Shown here in pieces: positions 1-4,883 of a stretch of DNA of 6,717 nucleotides. The stretch covers positions 1 through 6,717 of the forward strand of contig DRMK01000278.1 in the NCBI GenBank assembly GCA_011322575.1, read 5' to 3'. Each line of letters opens with the position of its first letter. Position 1 is the first letter of the stretch. The notes beneath the pieces were generated by a model. That model had not been told where the DNA came from. It worked only from the letters and a program-made list of their open reading frames with translations, and made no database searches. The stretch is from Gammaproteobacteria bacterium. GTDB taxonomy: Bacteria > Pseudomonadota > Gammaproteobacteria > Thiohalospirales > Thiohalospiraceae. The position numbers and the translations under genes are program-made.

Positions 1-154
1 CCGCCTCAACCTCTGGTTCGTGGTCACCGCCCCGGACCAGGGGCACCTGGAGAGGGTGCTGGAGGACATGGAGCACTTTACCGGACTGGATCTCGTAAGG
101 CTGCCGCTGGTCAGGGAGTACCACATAGATCTTGGATTCCCGCTATGGTGCTGA
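1..154 (+). CDS. nirD: NirD, siroheme decarboxylase subunit (3' end only)
   Basis: Only the last 50 or so codons are present; the reading frame enters at base 2 and stops with TGA at 152-154. The fragment reads LNLWFVVTAP near the start and ends in YHIDLGFPLWC. The N-x-W-F-V strand and an 'HIDLGFPL' tail are what I associate with NirD-type members of the Lrp/AsnC-like NirD/L/G/H family, which remove the C12 and C18 acetate carboxyls of siroheme in heme d1 synthesis in the cytoplasm. Its place just before nirL, nirG and nirH matches the nirDLGH order of Pseudomonas aeruginosa. The stop lies 10 bases inside nirL, so translation is probably coupled. What is seen is a family-like C terminus; the exact paralogue name is inferred from the tail and gene order. 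The DNA-binding-like N-terminal half lies outside the window. Confidence 0.8.
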   Translation, partial: RLNLWFVVTAPDQGHLERVLEDMEHFTGLDLVRLPLVREYHIDLGFPLWC

Positions 155-621
155 ACGAGACCGATCAACGCCTGATAGCCGCCATCCAGGACGGCCTGCC
201 CCTGGTAAGCCGCCCCTATGCCGCGCTGGGCGAACAGCTGGGCATGGAGGAGAACGAGGTAGTGGAGCGCATCTCCGCCATGCAGCGTCGGGGAATCATC
301 CGGCGCTTCGGCGTGGTGGTACGGCACCGGCAGCTGGGGTTCACCGCCAACGCCATGGTGGTGTGGGACATACCGGACAGCAGGATAGACCAGGTGGCCG
401 GCAGGCTCTCCGGCCAGCCCTGCGTCTCCCTCTGCTACCAGCGTCCGCGCCGTCCCCCCGACTGGCCCTACAACCTGTTCTGCATGATTCACGGACGCAG
501 TCGCGACAGCGTACTCGCCTCCCTGGAGCAGATGGTAAACCGCCTGGAGCTGGAGCAGTTCCCGCACGAGGTGCTGTTCAGCGGACGCTGTTTCAAGCAG
601 CGCGGAGGGCACTACTGCTGA
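145..621 (+). CDS. nirL: NirL, siroheme decarboxylase subunit
   Basis: This 158-residue protein is a paralogue of the NirD/L/G/H set that together convert siroheme to 12,18-didecarboxysiroheme. Residues about 4-55 form an Lrp/AsnC-type winged helix-turn-helix (TDQRLIAAIQDGLPLVSRPY, then GIIRRFGVVVRH). Residues about 62-158 form the RAM-like alpha/beta domain with FTANAMVVWDIPD and WPYNLFCMIHGRSR. The block that reads H-x-Y-x-R in NirG and NirH is LCYQR here, with Leu96, Tyr98 and Arg100. The longer form with the NLFCMIHG strand and the FKQRGG tail fits NirL rather than the shorter NirD/NirG type. ATG at 145 is chosen because it starts the conserved N terminus; the ribosome site is weak, consistent with coupling to the overlapping upstream gene. 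It ends in a TGATG overlap with nirG. The L/H assignment rests on order and length and is fairly secure. Confidence 0.86.
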   Translation: MVLNETDQRLIAAIQDGLPLVSRPYAALGEQLGMEENEVVERISAMQRRGIIRRFGVVVRHRQLGFTANAMVVWDIPDSRIDQVAGRLSGQPCVSLCYQRPRRPPDWPYNLFCMIHGRSRDSVLASLEQMVNRLELEQFPHEVLFSGRCFKQRGGHYC

Positions 622-1064
622 TGGACGCCATCGACCGCGCCATAGTCAACCACCTGCAGGGCGGGTTCCCCATCTGCCATCGCCCCTACGCGGCGGTGGC
701 GAGCGAGCTGGGGATCGGCGAGTCCGAGCTGCTGCAACGTCTGGAGCGGATGCTCGAACGGAACCAGCTCTCCCGCTTTGGCCCCATGTACGATGCGGCG
801 CGCATGGGCGGCGGCCTGACGCTGTGCGCCATGGCGCTTCCCGAAAAGGAGTTTGACCGGGTGGCCGAGATGGTGAACGCCTATCCGGAGGTGGCCCACA
901 ACTACGCCCGGGAGCACTGGCTCAACATGTGGTTCGTGCTGGCCACCGAAACCCCGCAACGCATCGGGGAGGTGATCGCCGACATCGAGCGTGAGACCGG
1001 CTACCCGGTCTACAACATGCCCAAGAAGGAGGAGTTCTTCGTGGGCCTGAGGTTCCAGTTGTGA
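621..1064 (+). CDS. nirG: NirG, siroheme decarboxylase subunit
   Basis: A 147-residue Lrp-like protein, the length I know for P. aeruginosa NirG. Residues 1-50 are the helix-turn-helix half (AIDRAIVNHLQGGFP, then RNQLSRFGPMYD). The C-terminal half carries VAHNYAREHWLNMWFVLAT, with His93, Tyr95 and Arg97 forming the family's H-x-Y-x-R block, and ends EEFFVGLRFQL. It acts with NirD, NirL and NirH in siroheme decarboxylation in the cytoplasm. The same frame stays open upstream to about 132, but that stretch overlaps nirL and does not look like the family; ATG 621 gives the expected N terminus, overlaps the nirL stop by one base, and has GGAGGG at 604-609. Its 3' end overlaps nirH by four bases. 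Which subunit carries catalytic activity cannot be told from the sequence. Confidence 0.88.
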   Translation: MDAIDRAIVNHLQGGFPICHRPYAAVASELGIGESELLQRLERMLERNQLSRFGPMYDAARMGGGLTLCAMALPEKEFDRVAEMVNAYPEVAHNYAREHWLNMWFVLATETPQRIGEVIADIERETGYPVYNMPKKEEFFVGLRFQL

Positions 1065-1576
1065 AACCGCAAGCGGCGGTGGATACGGCCCGGATACCGG
1101 ACGAGCTGGACCGGCGCATCATCCGCGCCACCCAGGCCGGCCTGCCGCTGGTGCCCGAACCCTACAGGCAGATAGGCGAACAGCTCGGCATCGGGGCGGA
1201 AGAGGTGATGCAACGCATGCAGCGCATGCTGGAGAGCGGCGTCATCCGCCGTATCGGCGCCGTTCCCAACCACTACACCCTGGGATTCCGCGCCAACGGC
1301 ATGTCGGTATGGGACGTACCGGACCGGCTGGTGCGCAAGTACGGAAAACAGATCGGCGCGCTGGAGTTCGTCAGCCACGCCTACCACCGCCCCCGCCACC
1401 CTCCCCGGTGGCGCTACAACCTGTTCGCCATGGTGCACGGCAGGGACCGCAAGGAGGTGGAGCAGAAGGTGGCCATCATCGCCGGACTGCTCGGCGGAGA
1501 CGCCCGGGACCACCGCATACTGTTCAGCAGCCGCATCCTCAAGAAGAGCGGCCTGCGCCTGCCGGGGGGTGGCTGA
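1061..1576 (+). CDS. nirH: NirH, siroheme decarboxylase subunit
   Basis: A 171-residue member of the NirD/L/G/H family starting with GTG in a GTGA overlap with the nirG stop; GAGG at 1049-1052 lies eight bases before it. The winged helix-turn-helix is at about residues 12-65 (LDRRIIRATQAGLPLVPEPY, then SGVIRRIGAVPNH). The RAM-like half contains FRANGMSVWDVPD and then VSHAYHRPRHPPRW with His106, Tyr108 and Arg110, followed by YNLFAMVHGRDR. It resembles nirL of this window more than nirG or nirD in length and in these blocks, so the set looks like two paralogous pairs. It acts in the siroheme decarboxylation step. It overlaps nirJ by one base (TGATG). The GTG start leaves about ten extra residues before the conserved core, which is modest. 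Name given from order and length. Confidence 0.87.
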   Translation: MKPQAAVDTARIPDELDRRIIRATQAGLPLVPEPYRQIGEQLGIGAEEVMQRMQRMLESGVIRRIGAVPNHYTLGFRANGMSVWDVPDRLVRKYGKQIGALEFVSHAYHRPRHPPRWRYNLFAMVHGRDRKEVEQKVAIIAGLLGGDARDHRILFSSRILKKSGLRLPGGG

Positions 1577-2763
1577 TGTTCCGCATCTCCCACTTCATGC
1601 GCGAGCTGCTGGAGCCCACCCCGCTGCGCCCGGCGCGCCAGCCAACCGGCCCGGTGGTGATCTGGAACCTGGTGCGGCGCTGCAACCTGACCTGCAGGCA
1701 CTGCTACTCCATCTCGGCGGACAAGGATTTCCCCGGCGAGCTGAGCCGCGCAGAGGTGTTCCGGGTGATGGAGGATCTGCGCCGCTTCGGTGTCCCCGCG
1801 CTGATCCTGTCGGGAGGAGAGCCGCTGCTGCGCCCGGACATCTTCGAGATCGGCCGCCGGGCCCGGGAGATGGGGTTCTACGTGGCCCTCTCCAGCAACG
1901 GCACCCTGATCGACGAACACAACGTGCAGCAGATCGTGGAGACCGGCTTCCACTACGTGGGGATCAGCATCGACGGAATGCGCGAGACCCACGACGCGTT
2001 CCGGCGCAAGCAGGGGGCCTTCGACGCGGCGCTGCGTGGCCTGCGCATCTGCCGCCAACACGGCATCAAGGTGGGACTGCGCTTCACCATGACCGAGGAG
2101 AACGCCGCCCAGCTGCCGCAACTGCTGCGGCTGATGGAGGATGAGGGGGTGGACAAGTTCTACTTCTCGCACCTCAACTACGCCGGGCGCGGCAACAAGA
2201 ACCGGGAGTCGGACGCCTTCCTTGCCACTACCCGCCGGGCCATGGAGCTGCTGTTCGAACGGGCCCTGGCGGATGCGCAGTCCGGCCGGCCCACCGAATT
2301 GGTCTCAGGCAACAACGATGCCGACGGGGTGTACCTGCTGCGCTGGGTGGAGCGGCGCTACCCGGCCCAGGCCGAACATCTGCGCCGCAAGCTGGTCCAG
2401 TGGGGCGGCAACAGCTCGGGGGTCAACGTGGCCAACATCGACAACCTGGGGAATGTGCATCCGGACACCATGTGGTGGCACCACACCCTGGGCAACGTGC
2501 GCCAGCGCCCCTTCTCCGAGATCTGGAGGGATACCTCGGATCCCATCATGGCGGGTCTGAAGGCTCGCCCGCGCGCCATCAGCGGACGCTGCGGGCGCTG
2601 CCGGGAGTTCGCCATCTGCGGCGGCAACACCAGGGTGCGCGCCCTGCAGCTGACCGGCGACCCCTGGGCGGAGGATCCCGCCTGCTACCTGACCGATCAG
2701 GAGATCGGCATCGAGGAGAGTGGCCATGGGCGGGAGATGGAGCGGCGTCCGGTTGCGCTTTAG
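1576..2763 (+). CDS. nirJ: NirJ, radical SAM heme d1 synthase
   Basis: A 395-residue cytoplasmic radical SAM enzyme. In heme d1 synthesis NirJ removes two propionate side chains of didecarboxysiroheme and leaves oxo groups on rings A and B. The CX3CX2C motif is CNLTCRHC with Cys36, Cys40 and Cys43, which bind the SAM-cleaving 4Fe-4S cluster. The SAM-contact motif SGGEPLL has GGEP at 80-83. A SPASM/twitch-like C-terminal motif, Cys339-X2-Cys342-X5-Cys348-X21-Cys370, would bind an auxiliary cluster, as expected for NirJ. The length is close to the usual 380-400 residues. ATG 1576 overlaps the nirH stop by one base and gives the characteristic MFRISHFMRELLEPTPLR N terminus. Related AhbC/AhbD and PqqE-like enzymes share the fold, but the neighbouring decarboxylase genes and nirN make NirJ the clear choice. 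Confidence 0.94.
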   Translation: MFRISHFMRELLEPTPLRPARQPTGPVVIWNLVRRCNLTCRHCYSISADKDFPGELSRAEVFRVMEDLRRFGVPALILSGGEPLLRPDIFEIGRRAREMGFYVALSSNGTLIDEHNVQQIVETGFHYVGISIDGMRETHDAFRRKQGAFDAALRGLRICRQHGIKVGLRFTMTEENAAQLPQLLRLMEDEGVDKFYFSHLNYAGRGNKNRESDAFLATTRRAMELLFERALADAQSGRPTELVSGNNDADGVYLLRWVERRYPAQAEHLRRKLVQWGGNSSGVNVANIDNLGNVHPDTMWWHHTLGNVRQRPFSEIWRDTSDPIMAGLKARPRAISGRCGRCREFAICGGNTRVRALQLTGDPWAEDPACYLTDQEIGIEESGHGREMERRPVAL

Positions 2764-2800
2764 CAGGATGCGGAACAAAGCCGCCCCGGCCTTTTTCGAC

Positions 2801-2828
2801 GCCGGAAGCCGCATACGCGGTTTCCGGC
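2801..2828 (+). promoter_or_regulatory. Strong hairpin in the nirJ-nirN spacer
   Basis: GCCGGAA (2801-2807) pairs with TTCCGGC (2822-2828), a G-T wobble follows (2808/2821), and CCGC (2809-2812) pairs with GCGG (2817-2820) around an ATAC loop. That is a 12-pair stem with a tetraloop. No T-run follows, so it is not a classical intrinsic terminator. It may stabilise or punctuate the nirJ message or reduce readthrough into nirN; this is inference. Confidence 0.6.
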
Positions 2829-2860
2829 TTCCCCGCTTTCCCAATGGCTCGTCGTACAAA

Positions 2861-4423
2861 ATGGCGGTGCACCCGCGCACCGCACACAGGCCGCCGAAAA
2901 ACCGGGTTTTTCAACGGTCTGTCAGGATTGGAGGAACGGCGCTGCTGGCGACCCTCTGCACGATGGCCGCTGCGGCGCAGGAGCCCCCTGACGCCGCCGC
3001 CCTCTACCGGGAGCACTGCAGCGAGTGTCACGGCGCCGGGCGGCTCGGCGCCATGGGGCCCGCCCTGCTGCCGCAGAACCTCAAGCGCCTGTCCCGCAAC
3101 AGGGCCGCCGAGGTGATCCGCAACGGCGCGCCCGCCACCCAGATGCCGGCATTCCACGACCGGCTGGACAGCGCCGCCATCGACTCCCTGGTGGAGTATA
3201 TCTACACCCCCCTGAAACGGATCCCGGCGTGGGGAGTGGAGCAGATGCGCGCCTCCCACGTGGTGTACCACCCTCCCGGCAGCCTGCCCCCCAAACCGCG
3301 CTTCTCCGCCGACCTGCAGAACCTGTTCGTGGTGGTGGAGCTGGGGGACCACCACGCCACCCTGCTGGATGGGGACACCTTCACCCCCATCCACCGCTTT
3401 CCCACCCGCTTCGCCCTGCACGGCGGCCCCAAGTACAGCAACGGCGGGCGCTATGTGTTCTTCGCCTCCCGTGACGGCTGGATCAGCAAGTTCGACATAT
3501 ACAACCTGGAGTATGTCGCGGAGATCCGGGCCGGCATCAACAGCCGCAACGTGGCGGTGTCGGCCGACGGGCGCTACGTGATGGTGGCCAACTATCTGCC
3601 CCATACCCTGGTGCTGCTGGATGGAAGCGATCTCGCCCCGCTGCGGATCATTCCCGCCAGCGACGGCAACGGCCACAGCTCCCGGGTCAGCGCGGTCTAC
3701 GCGGCGGAACCAAGAAACAGCTTCATAGTGGCCCTCAAGGACATACCGGAGCTATGGGAGATCCCCTATCCGGCGGACGCGGCCAGGGCAGGTGCCGGGC
3801 CACTCCCCATTCGCCGCATCAGGACCAGCAGCTATCTGGACGATTTTTTCATCAACCAGGAGTACACCCTGGTGATCGGCACATCCCGGGACGGCTCCAG
3901 TCAGGTGGTGGATCTGGAGCAGGGCAAGGTGACGCACACCCTGGATCTCCCCGGCATGCCCCATCTGGGATCCGGGATCAGCTGGATCTACCGGGGCCGT
4001 CCGGTGCTGGCCACGCCCAACATGAAGCATGGAATCGTGAGCGTGGTGGACATGACCAGCTGGAAGACCATCCGCCGCATCGAGACCCTGGGCCCCGGTT
4101 TTTTCATGCGCAGCCACGAGAACACCCCCTATGCCTGGGTGGACGTCTTCTTCGGCCCCAACCGGGACGCGGTCCATGTGATCGACAAGCGCACCCTGGA
4201 GATAGTGAAGACCCTGCGCCCGGCACCCGGCAAGACCTCCGCCCATGTGGAGTTCACTAGGGACGGCACGCGCGCGCTGCTGAGCATCTGGGATCCGGAC
4301 GGGGCGGTGATCGTCTATGACAGCAGGACCCTGAAGGAGTTGAAACGCATCCCCATGCGCAAGCCATCCGGCAAGTACAACGTACACAACAAGCTGAGCC
4401 GCTCCGCCGGAACCAGCCACTGA
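2861..4423 (+). CDS. nirN: NirN, periplasmic c/d1-heme dihydro-heme d1 dehydrogenase
   Basis: NirN is exported to the periplasm and oxidises dihydro-heme d1 to heme d1 before transfer to NirS. From ATG 2861 the product has 520 residues (P. aeruginosa NirN has 493). Residues 1-39 look like a signal peptide: a basic stretch with several Arg and one Lys, a hydrophobic GGTALLATLCTM run, then AAAA before Q40. A class I cytochrome c domain follows, with CSECH (Cys53, Cys56, His57) and a likely Met95 ligand in QMPAF. From about residue 125 a d1-type eight-bladed propeller runs to the SGKYNVHNK tail. His187 (ALHGGP) and His368 (PHLGSG) sit where NirS has its proximal His and one distal His, by alignment from memory. 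The stretch matching the other NirS active-site His reads YAAEPRNSF, without His, which argues against NirS. NirF has no c-heme domain, so it fits less well. The start is uncertain: ATG 2726 has a better ribosome site (GAGGAG, 2713-2718) but would add 45 residues before the signal. Confidence 0.85.
   Translation: MAVHPRTAHRPPKNRVFQRSVRIGGTALLATLCTMAAAAQEPPDAAALYREHCSECHGAGRLGAMGPALLPQNLKRLSRNRAAEVIRNGAPATQMPAFHDRLDSAAIDSLVEYIYTPLKRIPAWGVEQMRASHVVYHPPGSLPPKPRFSADLQNLFVVVELGDHHATLLDGDTFTPIHRFPTRFALHGGPKYSNGGRYVFFASRDGWISKFDIYNLEYVAEIRAGINSRNVAVSADGRYVMVANYLPHTLVLLDGSDLAPLRIIPASDGNGHSSRVSAVYAAEPRNSFIVALKDIPELWEIPYPADAARAGAGPLPIRRIRTSSYLDDFFINQEYTLVIGTSRDGSSQVVDLEQGKVTHTLDLPGMPHLGSGISWIYRGRPVLATPNMKHGIVSVVDMTSWKTIRRIETLGPGFFMRSHENTPYAWVDVFFGPNRDAVHVIDKRTLEIVKTLRPAPGKTSAHVEFTRDGTRALLSIWDPDGAVIVYDSRTLKELKRIPMRKPSGKYNVHNKLSRSAGTSH
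2896..2912 (+). repeat. A/T-rich short palindrome in the putative nirN signal region
   Basis: GAAAAAC (2896-2902) and GTTTTTC (2906-2912) are exact inverted repeats around CGG. The palindrome falls inside the predicted nirN signal peptide region if translation starts at 2861. GGAGG follows at 2930-2934 without an ordinary start codon in the nirN frame at the right distance. The structure looks more like leader DNA than coding sequence, which adds to doubt about the nirN start. Confidence 0.45.
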
Positions 4424-4492
4424 GGACCAACCCCTCCCCTGCGCCGCCGCGCCTTGCGGGCTGACCGCCCGGAGACTCGCTGCATTGGGCTT

Positions 4493-4515
4493 TGTTATCG
4501 TTTGTCCTGATAACA
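4493..4515. repeat. TGTTATC/GATAACA inverted repeat after nirN
   Basis: TGTTATC (4493-4499) and GATAACA (4509-4515) are perfect inverted repeats separated by nine bases. The pair could be a weak terminator stem for the nir operon or an operator for a dimeric regulator. It does not match the FNR/Dnr consensus TTGAT-N4-ATCAA. It lies only five bases before the long inverted-repeat element, so it might also be a remnant of insertion. Function unknown. Confidence 0.4.
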
Positions 4516-4520
4516 GGGAG

Positions 4521-4782
4521 CTTCCCCAAATCGTGTGGGTGAAATGGCAAATCACCGCGTAGCGGCTTCGTCCTTGACAGGCGGAATGCACGCCACACAC
4601 TCGGTAACCAGAAGGGGATTGGGGCTGTCTGGCCGGGGAGTGGCGGATATCCACCACCTGCGCCAATTGCAACTACTCCGGCTATCCCAAAGTCTCCCCA
4701 ATCCCCCTCTGCCGACCATTTTCCGGCGTGCATTCCGCCTGTCAAGGATGATTTGCCATTTTACCCACACGATTTGGGAAAG
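4521..4782. mobile_element. MITE-like long inverted-repeat element (no transposase)
   Basis: The outer arms are 4521-4594 and 4725-4782. The right arm reversed matches the left over 58 bases with two mismatches, apart from a 16-base block present only in the left arm (4555-4570, CCGCGTAGCGGCTTCG, itself containing CCGC/GCGG). The left arm begins CTTCCCCAAATCG and the right arm ends CGATTTGGGAAAG. The inner 130 bases continue the symmetry less perfectly: GGGGATTGGGG near 4616-4627 faces CCCCAATCCCC near 4697-4707, and GCCGGGGAGT faces ACTACTCCGGC further in, with a GGATATCC palindrome near the centre. The whole would fold as a roughly 260-bp hairpin. This is the architecture of a palindromic MITE or a large intergenic repeat; I see no transposase and no clear target-site duplication, so mobility is inferred. 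It separates nirN from the cysG promoter. Confidence 0.7.
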
Positions 4783-4791
4783 ACCCGGCAA

Positions 4792-4820
4792 CAGACACAA
4801 CCCCTGCTGGCGGGTATAAT
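4792..4820 (+). promoter_or_regulatory. Sigma70-type promoter of cysG
   Basis: CAGACA at 4792-4797 matches TTGACA at four of six positions. After a 17-base spacer comes a perfect TATAAT at 4815-4820. Transcription would start near 4826-4828 and give a leader of about 57 bases before cysG. The -35 box begins 10 bases after the inverted-repeat element ends, so cysG can be expressed independently of the nir operon, as expected if it also serves sulfite reduction or other siroheme needs. No regulator site is recognisable. Confidence 0.65.
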
Positions 4821-4829
4821 GGAACATGA

Positions 4830-4858
4830 CCGGCCGCCTCGGGGAAAATGCCGGCCGG
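4830..4858 (+). promoter_or_regulatory. Possible hairpin in the cysG leader
   Basis: CCGGCC (4830-4835) can pair with GGCCGG (4853-4858) around a 17-base loop rich in G and A. It lies immediately downstream of the predicted start of transcription. The stem is short and the motif is self-palindromic, so significance is uncertain. No known riboswitch core is recognisable in the short leader. Confidence 0.3.
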
Positions 4859-4883
4859 AGAATAAGCAACGCTCACTCTGCCC

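Larger units (their letters stand above)
4424..4883. other. 460-bp non-coding region between nirN and cysG
   Basis: No convincing gene is present; the open frames on both strands read through an inverted repeat and resemble no family I know. From left to right it holds a GC-rich stretch after the nirN stop with a small hairpin (CGGGC, then GCCCG, near 4458-4470), a 7-bp inverted repeat at 4493-4515, the long inverted-repeat element at 4521-4782, a promoter at 4792-4820, and a leader with a possible hairpin before cysG. Confidence 0.8.

Noticed and set aside
132..620. Upstream extension of the nirG frame (open from 132)
   Set aside because: It lies over nirL in another frame, has a low-complexity Arg/Pro/Gly-rich composition, and nirG starts properly at ATG 621 with a ribosome site.
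1309..1575. Upstream extension of the nirJ frame
   Set aside because: It overlaps nirH and encodes Pro/Arg-rich nonsense; the NirJ family N terminus begins at ATG 1576.
2579..3676. Long minus-strand open frame (365 codons) opposite nirJ and nirN, and similar ones opposite cysG (5034-6239) and nirN (3752-4672)
   Set aside because: These are antisense shadows of GC-rich genes, rich in Ala, Gly, His and Val with no recognisable motif.
2861..4423. Calling this gene nirS or nirF
   Set aside because: The region corresponding to one NirS active-site His reads YAAEPRNSF without His, the gene sits after nirJ, and NirF has no CxxCH cytochrome domain, whereas this protein has CSECH.
4521..4782. CRISPR array or integron attachment site
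   Set aside because: There are only two inverted copies, no regularly spaced direct repeats, and no integrase or cas gene in the window.
4535..4869. Small open frames on both strands within the nirN-cysG spacer
   Set aside because: They run through the inverted repeat, overlap each other on opposite strands, and show no protein family features.
4821..4883. Siroheme/cobalamin-type riboswitch in the cysG leader
   Set aside because: The leader is only about 57 bases and shows just one short stem; no known riboswitch core is present.
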